From Caldimonas brevitalea (GTDB lineage Bacteria > Pseudomonadota > Gammaproteobacteria > Burkholderiales > Burkholderiaceae_C): a stretch of DNA of 64,000 nt. The stretch's first letter is position 1. Every line of letters begins with the position of its first letter. The DNA is taken from NCBI RefSeq assembly GCF_001017435.1, contig NZ_CP011371.1, positions 1,302,001-1,366,000 on the forward strand. Direction: 5' to 3'. Below, in pieces: positions 48,739 to 57,457 of this stretch. The notes below the pieces were generated by a model that had not been told where the DNA came from, made no database searches, and saw only the letters and a program-made list of their open reading frames with translations. The translations under genes were made by a program, and so were the position numbers.

Positions 48739-50592
48739 CTAGGCTTCGACCTCTACCCTATTGCGGCCGTTGCGCTTGGCTTCGTACAGCTGCCGGTCCG
48801 CGAGCGCGTACACGGCCTCTGGGTCCAGCGCTTCACCTTGCGAGGCCGAGCCGAGGATGACAAGCCCGAAGCTCGCCGTGAGCTTGCCGAACGGAGACCC
48901 TTCATGGGTCACCCCCAAATCCGCGATCGCCTGGCGCAGCCCATCGATGTACCGAGCCACGGTGTCTGCAGGCCTGTCGACGCTCAGCAGCACGCCGAAC
49001 TCTTCGCCGCCGAGACGAAACAGCCGGTCTCCCTTTCGCCGGAGTCGAGCCCTGACGGTGGCAGCCACCTTGCGCAGCACGGCGTCGCCCGCGGGATGAC
49101 CATAGCGGTCGTTGTAGGCCTTGAAGAAATCCACGTCGAACATACAGAAGGACAGCACACCTCCTTGCCTGCCGTATCGGGCCAGCTCGGTCTGGAACAC
49201 TTCCGTGAAGTGGCGCTTGTTGTATGCCCCTGTCAGCTCATCCTTGATCGACAAGTCGGCAAGTTTTGCATTGACCTGCTCGAGTTCCTGGGTGCGCGCC
49301 TTCACGAGCGTGTCCAGCTGTTCGACCAGGGCCATCTGGGCGGCCGCGGCGTGACGTTCCGCTTGCAGCTTCTGCTCGCGCAGCGTGTTCATCTGATCGG
49401 CGAGCCCAAGGGCCAGCAGGAGCATCTGCAGGGCCGAACCGATCTCGGGGCCGTACTCGGTCATGAAGTTGGGCTGAAGGGCCCCGAGGAGCCGCAGGAG
49501 ATACATCGTGACGCCCAAAGCGAGCGCGGCGAACGACACGAAAACGATCAGGGCCGGCCGGGAGCGCTTGCGGAGCAAGTACCCGGCACAGGCGTAGGTG
49601 ATCACCACACCGGCCAGAACCCCGAGGCACGCCAAGAAGAAGGGGCCCGCGTAGCCCCCGAGCAGCGGGCTGAGCAGCGCCAGGGCATTCGCCGCGGTGA
49701 CGGCCACCAGCACGGGATAGAGCCGGGGAGCGTCGACCCGGACTCTCATGTAGTGCATCAGGAACAGGCTTTGGGTCACGACGCTGAGGCTGATGCTGGC
49801 CAGCAGAACATGCTGGTTGAACGCGGGCGATTCGGGCCAGAAGTACTTCAACCCGTAGCCGCGGAAGGTCCAGGCCCAGGTGCCGAATGCCAGCAGGTGC
49901 AGAACGTAGTAGGCGAGCGCCCGGTCGCGCGTGGACAGGAAAAGGACGACGTTGTAGAGCAGCAGCGCCAGGATCATGCCGAAGTACAGCGCATGCACCA
50001 AGGTGTCGAACTGATCGTGTTGGGACTGCTCTGGCAGCGAACGCAACGCCGGCCTGACGCCAACATGCAGCCCATCTTCGGTGGCGAGCCGCAGATACAG
50101 GTCTCTGCTCTCCGCGGTGCCCAGCGAGACGAGGAATCTGAGCGTGCGACCGCCACTCTTCCATCTCGACAGCGGAAGATGGTCGCCCGCCTCATCCTGA
50201 TGCACGACGTGACCGCTAGGGTCCACCTGCAGAAGCTGCACGTAGTCTTGCAAGGGACTGTTGAGGTCGAGGATGGCTTGCAGGGGGGCGCCGCTCGAAT
50301 TCGTGACACGCACCCGCATCCACCAGACGCCGTGCGAGTAGCCGCCCGGCACCGCATCGGATGACAACTTACGCCACTGCTGCGACCTTCGCACGGCCTC
50401 CAGGTCCATCGTGCCCATGCGATCGTGGAGCACCTCGGACGAGCGACCGAGTGCGACCTCTGCAAAGGTCGAGGTGAGATGAACCTCCGGCACCGGTGTC
50501 GCGCCTGCGGACAGCGCGACGAAGCTCATCCATGCCAGCAGCAAGAGCGCTCGGAAGGCGCGATATGCAAGCTCAAAGGCGGGTCGGGTCAT
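48739..50592 (-). CDS. 7TM-DISM diguanylate cyclase
   Basis: 617 residues. Signal peptide (~1-30), a periplasmic 7TMR-DISMED2 domain (~30-165; RSSEVLHDRMGTM, YSHGVWWMRVRV), seven membrane helices (~185-385), a coiled coil (~395-450), and a GGDEF domain with the active motif GGEEF at 528-532 and DVDFFKAYND metal site. An RxxD inhibitory site is not evident. It should make c-di-GMP in response to a periplasmic, probably carbohydrate-like, cue. ATG 50592 is chosen for the best signal peptide; GTG 50616 and ATG 50607 are alternatives. Confidence 0.88.
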   Translation of the reverse strand: MTRPAFELAYRAFRALLLLAWMSFVALSAGATPVPEVHLTSTFAEVALGRSSEVLHDRMGTMDLEAVRRSQQWRKLSSDAVPGGYSHGVWWMRVRVTNSSGAPLQAILDLNSPLQDYVQLLQVDPSGHVVHQDEAGDHLPLSRWKSGGRTLRFLVSLGTAESRDLYLRLATEDGLHVGVRPALRSLPEQSQHDQFDTLVHALYFGMILALLLYNVVLFLSTRDRALAYYVLHLLAFGTWAWTFRGYGLKYFWPESPAFNQHVLLASISLSVVTQSLFLMHYMRVRVDAPRLYPVLVAVTAANALALLSPLLGGYAGPFFLACLGVLAGVVITYACAGYLLRKRSRPALIVFVSFAALALGVTMYLLRLLGALQPNFMTEYGPEIGSALQMLLLALGLADQMNTLREQKLQAERHAAAAQMALVEQLDTLVKARTQELEQVNAKLADLSIKDELTGAYNKRHFTEVFQTELARYGRQGGVLSFCMFDVDFFKAYNDRYGHPAGDAVLRKVAATVRARLRRKGDRLFRLGGEEFGVLLSVDRPADTVARYIDGLRQAIADLGVTHEGSPFGKLTASFGLVILGSASQGEALDPEAVYALADRQLYEAKRNGRNRVEVEA

Positions 50593-51113
50593 GCTCGAAA
50601 GCGGCATCGGATGCACTACCGGTCATACGAGGAACGCGCCTCAGTATCCCCGAGCAGCCGGTGCCGAGGTCGTCGGCACATGACTTCACCGCCGGTCCGC
50701 CGGAAGTTCTCGTGGACCGCAGGCGGCGGCGGGGGCCAAGGCGGCCCATGCGGGTCGCACGCCTGCGGCAAACCAGGCCCTTCGGTGGCGGTCAAATCGC
50801 GGCCTCACGCTGTCCCCCGCAGCGGCGCAGCGCCGGCCCGGCAGGATCTCCGGGCGATTATGACCGCGAGCGCGCCGCACGCATCGAACGGTCCATCCGC
50901 CGCCGCGGCGGGTGTGCCCGGCCGTCAGCTGGCCCCGGTCGCCGCGTCGCTCACGGCCGTCGCTATTGGACATTGGTCCCATGGTCTGCGCGGGGGGAGC
51001 GCCGATACTGGTTCATGACCGCGTCGCTGAACCCTGTCCTTGCCTGAGCCGGCGCCGTCGGTCGCGTCAGTAGGCATCCGCCGGTCGTCCCTTCTGTCGC
51101 AAGGAGTGCTGAG
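50593..51113. other. Intergenic, no gene recognised
   Basis: 521 nt between divergent genes. Several open frames cross it on both strands, all Arg/Ala/Gly-rich and typical of GC-rich noncoding sequence. No tRNA, riboswitch or strong hairpin is seen. It must contain promoters for the cyclase (minus) and the lipoprotein (plus). Confidence 0.5.
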
Positions 51114-51383
51114 ATGAACCCGAAGTACCTGGTCGCCCTCGTCGCCGCGCCGCTTGTCGCTTGCGGCACTGCCTATGACGTGCAGCTCGCCCCCGATCGT
51201 CCGGGGGCGGCGACGGGCAACGCCGGCACCGTTCCACCCACCAGCTCCTCGCGCGCACAGCCCTACCCCGCGGGCCGGGGCCATTTCCATCCGCAGTCGT
51301 CGGCATCGAATCTGCAAGGACCGGTGGGTGCGGGCGAAGCGACCGATTGGTCGCCAAGCCCGGGCAGCGCATCACGGTTCTAG
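51114..51383 (+). CDS. Small lipoprotein of unknown function
   Basis: 89 residues. Lipobox LVAC at 14-17 after MNPKYLVALVAAP; Cys17 would be lipidated. The mature ~72 residues are Pro/Ser/Gly-rich and look disordered. AAGGAG lies 7 nt before the ATG. No family is recognised. Ninety-one nt before the YqaA-like gene. Confidence 0.65.
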   Translation: MNPKYLVALVAAPLVACGTAYDVQLAPDRPGAATGNAGTVPPTSSSRAQPYPAGRGHFHPQSSASNLQGPVGAGEATDWSPSPGSASRF

Positions 51384-51474
51384 TGCCGGCGCTCCGAGAC
51401 GCAATGAAGCCCCCTGGCACCACTGCGACTCATGAAGAGGGCGACGCCGCCGTCGCTCGCCATAATGCGCAGCC

Positions 51475-51945
51475 ATGGAACAGTGGTTGCAGCAATTGCT
51501 GTCGATGCTCGCGCTGCCCGAGTACGGGCTCAGCACCTTGTTCGTCGTGTCGCTCGTCTCGGCGACGCTGTTGCCGCTCGGCTCCGAACCGGCCTTGTTC
51601 GGGCTGGTCAAGCTGAACCCGCATCTGTTGTGGGCGGGCATCGCGGTGGCGACCGCGGGCAACACCGCCGGCGGCGCCGTCACGTACTGGATGGGCTACG
51701 GTGCCGAGAAGGCCTACGAACAACTGACGCACCACCACCCCAAGGCGCGCGTGCTGCAGTGGCTGGCCGGCTTCGGACCTAAGGCGTGCTTGATGTCGTG
51801 GCTACCGGTCGTCGGCGATCCGCTGTGCGGTGTGGCCGGGTGGCTACAGATGCCGTTCTGGCCCTGTTTGCTCTACATGGCGATCGGCAAGTTGTTGCGC
51901 TATCTGGTGATGACCTTGGCGCTGCTCTGGGTGTTCCCGCATTAG
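51475..51945 (+). CDS. yqaA: YqaA-like (VTT/DedA-related) membrane protein
   Basis: 156 residues, four to five hydrophobic segments. SATLLPLGSEPALF, AGNTAGGAVTYWMGY and the FGPKACLMSWLPVVGDPLCGVAGW loop are typical of YqaA, a relative of DedA/SNARE-associated proteins thought to scramble or transport lipids. Its stop TAG forms the first three bases of the inverted-repeat element downstream. Confidence 0.88.
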   Translation: MEQWLQQLLSMLALPEYGLSTLFVVSLVSATLLPLGSEPALFGLVKLNPHLLWAGIAVATAGNTAGGAVTYWMGYGAEKAYEQLTHHHPKARVLQWLAGFGPKACLMSWLPVVGDPLCGVAGWLQMPFWPCLLYMAIGKLLRYLVMTLALLWVFPH

Positions 51946-52091
51946 GGCCTGTTAACACTATGGGAGGGCTCGCGTGACTCAGCAAAGCGGCGCCTGCAAG
52001 GCGCAAAGCGCAGCCGTAGCGGGGGCTACGGCGAGCATTTGCAACGCAGCAGGCGCCGGCGCGAGTCCCCCCATAGTGTTAACAGGCCCTA
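51943..52091. repeat. 149-bp element with 22-bp perfect terminal inverted repeats
   Basis: Left end 51943-51964 (TAGGGCCTGTTAACACTA, then TGGG) is perfectly repeated in inverse at 52070-52091, and the next ten bases match at eight. Inside are GGCGCCTGC/GCAGGCGCC arms and a central GCCGTAG/CTACGGC hairpin. The whole folds back on itself. No coding capacity. It lies between convergent yqaA-like and ugpQ genes and could terminate both; the core GCAGCCGTA...TACGGCGAG also occurs in the hairpin at 35631-35704. Confidence 0.85.
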
Positions 52092-52100
52092 GGCCGTTGC

Positions 52101-52868
52101 TCAACCGGGCGATCGGCCTGCCGGAGCAAAGCGGTCGACGGCATCGGTGATCAAGCCGTCGATACCGGCCTGCAGCAAACGCTCGACTTCGCAAGCGTCG
52201 TTGACCGTGTAGCTCAGCACGCGCAGGTCCGCTGCATGCAGCGTCGCGATCGACTCGGCGTCCAGCAGCGCATGGTGGGCCACCACCGCGACGCAGGCCA
52301 ACGACTGCGCCTCTTCGAGCCAGCCGTCGCGCCAGCGGTCGAGCAGCAGGCCGCGTGGCAGGCCAGGCTGTGCCGCCTGGGCCGCCCGCAGAGCCTCGGG
52401 TTGGAACGAGGTCAACAACGGCAGGCTGGCGGGGGCCGGTCGGCTGTCGCGCCACAAGCGGGCGCAGCGGTCCGCGACGGCGGCGCCGGTCGCCGCTTCG
52501 GTGCCGGGCGAAGGCTTGATCTCGACGTTCAGGTGGTAGCCGTTGCGCAGCACATAACGCGCGATGGTGTCGAGCGTCGGCAAGGGCTCGCCGGCATAGG
52601 TGCGGCTGTGCCAGCTGCCGGCATCGAGGCGGCGCAATTCGGCCCAGGGCCGATCGCCCGCGACACCGGTGCCGTCGCTGGTGCGTTCGAGCCGGGCGTC
52701 GTGCAGCAGGAACAACTCGCCGTCGGCGCTCAGCTTCACGTCGCACTCGAACATCCGGTAGCCGAACCCGGCACCGACGCGGAAGGCGGCCAGCGTGTTT
52801 TCGGGTGCGAGACGCCCGGCGCCGCGGTGGGCGACCCACAGCGGATAAGGCCATGCGGCGCTGCTCAT
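52101..52868 (-). CDS. ugpQ: Glycerophosphodiester phosphodiesterase
   Basis: 255 residues. AHRGAGRLAPENTLAAF and ECDVKLSADGELFLLHDARLERTS split across the catalytic His/Glu/Asp sites, and NVEIKPS further on: a cytosolic UgpQ-type GDPD without signal peptide. It releases glycerol-3-phosphate from diesters imported by UgpBAEC. Its ATG overlaps the stop of a short coupler frame that carries GGAGGT. Confidence 0.93.
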   Translation of the reverse strand: MSSAAWPYPLWVAHRGAGRLAPENTLAAFRVGAGFGYRMFECDVKLSADGELFLLHDARLERTSDGTGVAGDRPWAELRRLDAGSWHSRTYAGEPLPTLDTIARYVLRNGYHLNVEIKPSPGTEAATGAAVADRCARLWRDSRPAPASLPLLTSFQPEALRAAQAAQPGLPRGLLLDRWRDGWLEEAQSLACVAVVAHHALLDAESIATLHAADLRVLSYTVNDACEVERLLQAGIDGLITDAVDRFAPAGRSPG

Positions 52869-52918
52869 GCCATCACCTCCGTGCTGTGCATGGCTCACCT
52901 GCCGCCGTCTGGAGACAG
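52865..52918 (-). promoter_or_regulatory. Degenerate intercistronic coupler between ugpC and ugpQ
   Basis: Eighteen codons align without gaps to the recQ and murG mini-ORFs. The ugpC C-terminal residues LSPDGGR and its stop occupy the place of RPPEGAR-T. After that, an ATG at 52891 opens MHSTEVMA, which stops in an ATGA overlap with ugpQ. GGAGGT again lies in the Thr-Glu-Val codons. It serves as the ugpQ ribosome site. Confidence 0.6.
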
Positions 52919-53974
52919 CCGTTGCCGCGTGTTGGCATCGAACCAGTGCAGCTTGCCCGGGTGCGGGCTCAGCATCAAGCTCGTGCCCGGCGTGGGCCGC
53001 ATGCTCTGGTCGTCGGTGCGCACGACGGCCAGCGTGTCGCCGAGCGTCACATACAGCAGCCGTTCGGCGCCCAGCACCTCGACCATTTCGACGCGTGCGG
53101 GCCAACCCTCGGGGCGGACGCTCAGGTGTTCGGGCCGCACCCCGAGGAGCGCGTCGCCGGCCGGCATGCGGGTGCCCGCCGGCAGGGCCAGCCGCTGGCG
53201 GTCGACCACCCAGTCGCTGCCGTCCGGGCGTCCCGGCAGCAGATTCATCGGCGGCGAGCCGATGAATCCGGCGACGAAAGTCGAAGCCGGGGCCGCATAC
53301 ACTTCGTCGGGTGTGCCGATCTGCTCGATGCGACCGGCGTTCATCACGATCATGCGCTGCGCCAGCGTCATCGCCTCCACCTGGTCGTGGGTGACGAACA
53401 GCGAGGTGATGCCGAGCTCGCGGTGCAGCTTCTGGATCTCGAGCCGGGTCTGCACGCGCAGCTTGGCGTCGAGGTTGGACAGCGGTTCGTCGAACAGGAA
53501 CACTTGCGGCTCGCGCACGATGGCACGGCCCATCGCCACCCGCTGCCGCTGGCCGCCCGACAGCTCGCGCGGCTTGCGCTCGAGCAGCGCCGACAGTTCG
53601 AGGATGCGCGCCGCCTTCTCGACGCGAGACCGGATGTCGTCCTTGGCAAGGCCCTTGATCTTCAGACCGTAGGCCATGTTGTCGTAGACGCTCATGTGCG
53701 GATACAGCGCGTAGTTCTGGAACACCATCGCGATGTCGCGCTCGGACGGCTCGAGCGTGTTGACCACACGAGAGCCGATGGCGATCTCGCCGTCGCTCAC
53801 CTCTTCCAGCCCCGCCACCATCCGCAGCAGTGTCGACTTGCCGCAGCCCGACGGGCCGACGATCACGATGAACTCGCCGTCGGCGATGTCGGCCGAGACG
53901 CCGTGGAGCACCTGCGACGCCTTGGCGCCGTGGCCGTAGCGTTTGACGAGCTTGCGGAGGGACAAAGATGCCAT
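52895..53974 (-). CDS. ugpC: sn-Glycerol-3-phosphate ABC transporter ATPase
   Basis: 359 residues. Walker [11 protein letters not shown]-loop [10 protein letters not shown], signature [14 protein letters not shown], Walker [13 protein letters not shown], then MalK-type C-terminal TOBE/OB domain (GVRPEHL). Energises UgpAE import. Alone it could be a sugar transporter ATPase; ugpB/A/E/Q around it decide the call. Its last codons form part of the coupler element. Confidence 0.92.
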   Translation of the reverse strand: MASLSLRKLVKRYGHGAKASQVLHGVSADIADGEFIVIVGPSGCGKSTLLRMVAGLEEVSDGEIAIGSRVVNTLEPSERDIAMVFQNYALYPHMSVYDNMAYGLKIKGLAKDDIRSRVEKAARILELSALLERKPRELSGGQRQRVAMGRAIVREPQVFLFDEPLSNLDAKLRVQTRLEIQKLHRELGITSLFVTHDQVEAMTLAQRMIVMNAGRIEQIGTPDEVYAAPASTFVAGFIGSPPMNLLPGRPDGSDWVVDRQRLALPAGTRMPAGDALLGVRPEHLSVRPEGWPARVEMVEVLGAERLLYVTLGDTLAVVRTDDQSMRPTPGTSLMLSPHPGKLHWFDANTRQRLSPDGGR

Positions 53975-54017
53975 GGGTCGGGTGCGGGTCTCGGAAACTT
54001 GGGGGTGGGGGCCGGCG

Positions 54018-54872
54018 TCACTTCTCGGTGTCGACCAGGCCCTTGACGAACCACTTCTGCATCAGCACCACCACCACGGCCGGCGGCAGCATGGCGAGCA
54101 GGGCAGTGGCCATCACGACGTTCCATTCGGTGTAGGCCTCGCCGGCCACCAGGCGCTTGATGCCCATCACGACCGGCGTCATGTCTTCGCTGGTCGTCAC
54201 CAGCAAGGGCCACAGATACTGGTTCCAGCCGTAGATGAACTGGATCACGAACAAGGCGGCGATCGAGGTGCTGGACAGCGGCAGCAGCACGTCCTTGAAA
54301 AAGCGCATCGGGCCGGCGCCGTCGATGCGGGCGGCTTCGGCCAGTTCTTCGGGCACCGTCAGGAAAAACTGTCGGAACAAAAACGTCGCGGTGGCCGAGG
54401 CGATCAAGGGCACGGTCAGGCCCGCATAGGTGTTCAGCATGCCGAGCTGGCTGACCACTTCGTAGGTCGGCCCGATGCGCACCTCCACCGGCAGCATCAG
54501 CGTCACGAAGATCATCCAGAAGCACAGCTGCCGCAGCGGAAAGCGGAAGTAGACGACCGCAAACGCCGACAGCAGAGAGATGGCGATCTTGCCGAATGCG
54601 ATCACCAGCGCGCTCACCAGGCTGACCCACATCATGCGGCCCACAGGCGCCTTGACGCCGCCGTAATCGCCCTCGCCGCCGAACAGCGCCCGGGTGTAGG
54701 TGGCGACGAACTGGTCGCCGGGCCATAGCGACAGTGGTCGGCTCTGGGCGATCTGCTCGGCGCTGTAGGTCGAGGCGACGAAGGTCACATAGACCGGGAA
54801 GGCGACGATCAGCACGCCCAGGATCAGCACCAGGTGCGACAGCAGCGTCAGCGCGGGGCGGCGTTCAACCAT
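54018..54872 (-). CDS. ugpE: sn-Glycerol-3-phosphate ABC transporter permease UgpE
   Basis: 284 residues, six membrane helices, MalG-type. The EAA loop is [18 protein letters not shown]. It forms the inner-membrane channel with UgpA. Length matches E. coli UgpE. Twenty-one nt after ugpA. Confidence 0.92.
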   Translation of the reverse strand: MVERRPALTLLSHLVLILGVLIVAFPVYVTFVASTYSAEQIAQSRPLSLWPGDQFVATYTRALFGGEGDYGGVKAPVGRMMWVSLVSALVIAFGKIAISLLSAFAVVYFRFPLRQLCFWMIFVTLMLPVEVRIGPTYEVVSQLGMLNTYAGLTVPLIASATATFLFRQFFLTVPEELAEAARIDGAGPMRFFKDVLLPLSSTSIAALFVIQFIYGWNQYLWPLLVTTSEDMTPVVMGIKRLVAGEAYTEWNVVMATALLAMLPPAVVVVLMQKWFVKGLVDTEK

Positions 54873-54893
54873 GCGGTGGGTGTCCTCGGTCGG

Positions 54894-55775
54894 TCAATAC
54901 TGCACCTTACGCTCAACATAGCGGAACTGCACCACAGTGAGCGCGATGACGATCACCATCAGCACCACCGACTGCGCCGCCGAGCCACCCATGTCCATCG
55001 CCTTGAAGCCGTCGTAATAGAGCTTGTAGACCAGGATCGCGGTCTCCTTGCCCGGGCCGCCCTGGGTGGCCGCGTCGACGATCGCGAAGGTGTCGAAGAA
55101 GGCGTAGACGACGTTGATCACCAGCAGGAAAAACGTGGTCGGCGACAGCAGCGGGAACACGATGGTCCAGAAGCGTCGCCAGGGGCCGGCGCCGTCGATG
55201 GCCGCGGCCTCGATCAGCGAGCGCGGGATGGACTGCAGGCCGGCCAGGAAAAACAGGAAGTTGTACGAGATCTGCTTCCAGACCGCGGCAATCACCACCA
55301 GCGTCATCGCGTCACCCGCCTGCAGCAGATGGTTCCAGTCGACGCCGATGGTGTGCAGGGCATGGCTGACCACGCCGATCGACGGCGCGAACAGGAACAG
55401 CCACAGCACGCCGGCCACGGCCGGTGCGACGGCATAGGGCCAGATCAGCAGCGTGCGGTAGGCGAGGGCGCCGCGCACCACCCGGTTGGCCATGGTCGCC
55501 AGCAGCAGCGCGATCGACAGCCCGCAAGCGGCCACCAGCACCGAAAACAGCGCCGTCGTCTTGAACGATGCAAGGTAGCTCTCGTCGTGCCACAGCCGCT
55601 CGAAGTTCTGCAGGCCGACAAACTCGACCGACATGCCGAAGGCGTCCTGCGACAGCAGGCTCTGGTAGAGCGCCTGGGCGGCCGGCCAGAAGAAGAACAC
55701 CAGCACCACCGCCATCTGCGGCGCGATGAGCACCCAGGGCAGCCAGCGGGACCGGAATCGGACGCGTTTTTCCAT
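54894..55775 (-). CDS. ugpA: sn-Glycerol-3-phosphate ABC transporter permease UgpA
   Basis: 293 residues, six membrane helices, MalF-type without the large periplasmic loop. The EAA loop is [35 protein letters not shown] is typical of UgpA. Partner of UgpE. Fifty-nine nt after ugpB. Confidence 0.92.
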   Translation of the reverse strand: MEKRVRFRSRWLPWVLIAPQMAVVLVFFFWPAAQALYQSLLSQDAFGMSVEFVGLQNFERLWHDESYLASFKTTALFSVLVAACGLSIALLLATMANRVVRGALAYRTLLIWPYAVAPAVAGVLWLFLFAPSIGVVSHALHTIGVDWNHLLQAGDAMTLVVIAAVWKQISYNFLFFLAGLQSIPRSLIEAAAIDGAGPWRRFWTIVFPLLSPTTFFLLVINVVYAFFDTFAIVDAATQGGPGKETAILVYKLYYDGFKAMDMGGSAAQSVVLMVIVIALTVVQFRYVERKVQY

Positions 55776-55834
55776 GCGGCATCACCCCCGGCGTTGCGTC
55801 GCCACGCCGGGGCCCGGGCCTGTCACGGGTCGGG

Positions 55835-57148
55835 TCAACGGCGGTTGGCCTGCTCGAAGCGCTGCAACTGCTCGTTGCCGCGTTTGACGGCCGCGTCGAG
55901 CGCCTCCTTCGGCTGCTTCTTGCCGGCCCACAACTGCTCGGTCTCCTCGTCGATGATGGTGCGGATCTGCACGAAGTTGCCGAGGCGGATGCCGCGCGAC
56001 TTGTCGGTGGTCTTGCGCACCATCTGCGTCACGGCCACGTCGGTGCCCGGGTTCTGCTGGTAGAAGCCGGCCTTCTCGGTCAGCTCGTACGACGCCAGCG
56101 TGACCGGCAGATAACCGGTGCGCTGGTGGCTGGCGGCGGCCACCTCGGGCCGCGACAAGAACGCGAAGAACTGCGCCACGCCCTTGTAGTCCGGCGCCTT
56201 CTTGCCGGCCATCACCCACAGGCTGGCGCCGCCGATCACGGTGTTTTGCGGTGTGCCGGGCACGTCGGGGTAATAGGGCAGCGGGCCGATGCCGGCCGCG
56301 AACTTGGCGTTGCGCTTGATGTTGCCGTAGAGGCCCGACGAGCCGGTCATCATCGCGCACTCGCCGGAGACGAAGGTGGCATCGGCCGCGTTGCCGCGGC
56401 CCTTGTAGATGAACAGCCCCTGCTTGGCCATGTTGGCCAGGTTCTCGAAATGCCGCACATGCAGCGGCGAGTTGAACGACAGCCGTGCCGACGGGCCGCC
56501 GAAGCCATTGCGCTGGCTGGCGAACTCGACGTTGTGCCAGGTCGAGAAGCTCTCGAGCTGGGTCCAGCTGATCCAGCTGGTGGTGAACGGGCACTTGTGG
56601 CCGGCCGCCTTCAGCTGCCCGGCGGCGAGCGCCACCTCGGGCCAGCTCTTGGGCGGCCGGTCGGGGTTCAGGCCGGCGGCCTTGAAGGCGTCCTTGTTGT
56701 AGTGGAACACCGTCGTGGAGCTGTTGAACGGGAAGCTCAGCATCTGGCCGTTGGGCGCCGTGTAGTAGCCGCCAATGGCCGGCACATAGGCCTGCGGCTC
56801 GAACTTCTGCCCCGCTTCTTTCATGACCTCGGCCACCGGCTTGATGGCGCCCTTGGCCGCCATCATCGTCGCGGTGCCGACCTCGAGCACCTGCAGCACA
56901 TGCGGCGCGTTGCCGGCGCGGAAGGCGGCCACCGCGGCCGTCATCGTCTCGTCGTAGGTGCCCTTGAAGGTGGGCACGATACGGTAGTCCTTCTGGCTCT
57001 CGTTGAACTGGCGCGCCAGGTCGTTGACCCACTCGCCCAGTGCGCCCCCCATCGAATGCCACCAGTGGATCTCGGTTTGCGCGTGTGCGGGCGCCCACGT
57101 CATCAGTCCGGCAAGGGCCAGTGCGCCGAGGGGGAAACGAGATTTCAT
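55835..57148 (-). CDS. ugpB: sn-Glycerol-3-phosphate-binding protein UgpB
   Basis: 437 residues. Signal peptide of 23 residues ending PAHA, then QTEIHWWHSMGGALGEWV, the UgpB hallmark start, and FPFNSSTTVFHYNKDAFK. It binds glycerol-3-phosphate or glycerophosphodiesters in the periplasm for UgpAEC. ATG 57148 gives a clean signal peptide. First gene of ugpBAECQ. In E. coli this operon is PhoB-controlled; I found only one CTGTCAC half-site upstream. Confidence 0.94.
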   Translation of the reverse strand: MKSRFPLGALALAGLMTWAPAHAQTEIHWWHSMGGALGEWVNDLARQFNESQKDYRIVPTFKGTYDETMTAAVAAFRAGNAPHVLQVLEVGTATMMAAKGAIKPVAEVMKEAGQKFEPQAYVPAIGGYYTAPNGQMLSFPFNSSTTVFHYNKDAFKAAGLNPDRPPKSWPEVALAAGQLKAAGHKCPFTTSWISWTQLESFSTWHNVEFASQRNGFGGPSARLSFNSPLHVRHFENLANMAKQGLFIYKGRGNAADATFVSGECAMMTGSSGLYGNIKRNAKFAAGIGPLPYYPDVPGTPQNTVIGGASLWVMAGKKAPDYKGVAQFFAFLSRPEVAAASHQRTGYLPVTLASYELTEKAGFYQQNPGTDVAVTQMVRKTTDKSRGIRLGNFVQIRTIIDEETEQLWAGKKQPKEALDAAVKRGNEQLQRFEQANRR

Positions 57149-57457
57149 CGATACAACTCCAGGGAACAAAAGGCGCCGCGTCGGGGGCGGCGGCAAACCG
57201 CGCATGGTCGTGCCGGTTTGTGACAGCGGCGTTTATGTGTCGGATCGTACAGGCAGAGCAAGGGGGAAAGCCCCACTGGCCGTCGCCCGCATCGGGCCTC
57301 TTGAGTGGCGGCCGCCGCTGTCTCGTGTCGCTGCTTCTGTCATGTTTTCCCGGCTTTCCGCTGCCCCGGATGGCCCCGGGCGGAGGCCGAGCGGCGGCGC
57401 TGCGGTAGGATTGCCGTTTAAGCGCAGTTACAACCACGCCTCACGCGCCCGGAGCCC
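57149..57457. other. Divergent intergenic region, ugpB / FAD oxidoreductase
   Basis: 309 nt holding promoters in both directions. Minus strand: TTGCTC and CATAAA 18 nt apart upstream of ugpB is a possible pair, followed by one Pho-box-like half-site CTGTCAC (57226-57220) without a second copy at 11 nt. Plus strand: GGAG precedes the ATG at 57458. No gene or RNA is seen. Confidence 0.45.

Noticed and set aside
50861..51018. Small gene (about 52 codons) upstream of the lipoprotein
   Set aside because: No ribosome site, no homology recognised, and Ala/Ser/Gly-rich content expected of noncoding DNA here.
57220..57226. Pho box upstream of ugpB
   Set aside because: Only one CTGTCAC half-site is present; the required second half at 11 nt is missing in both directions. 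Another CTGTCAT at 57337 is also unpaired.
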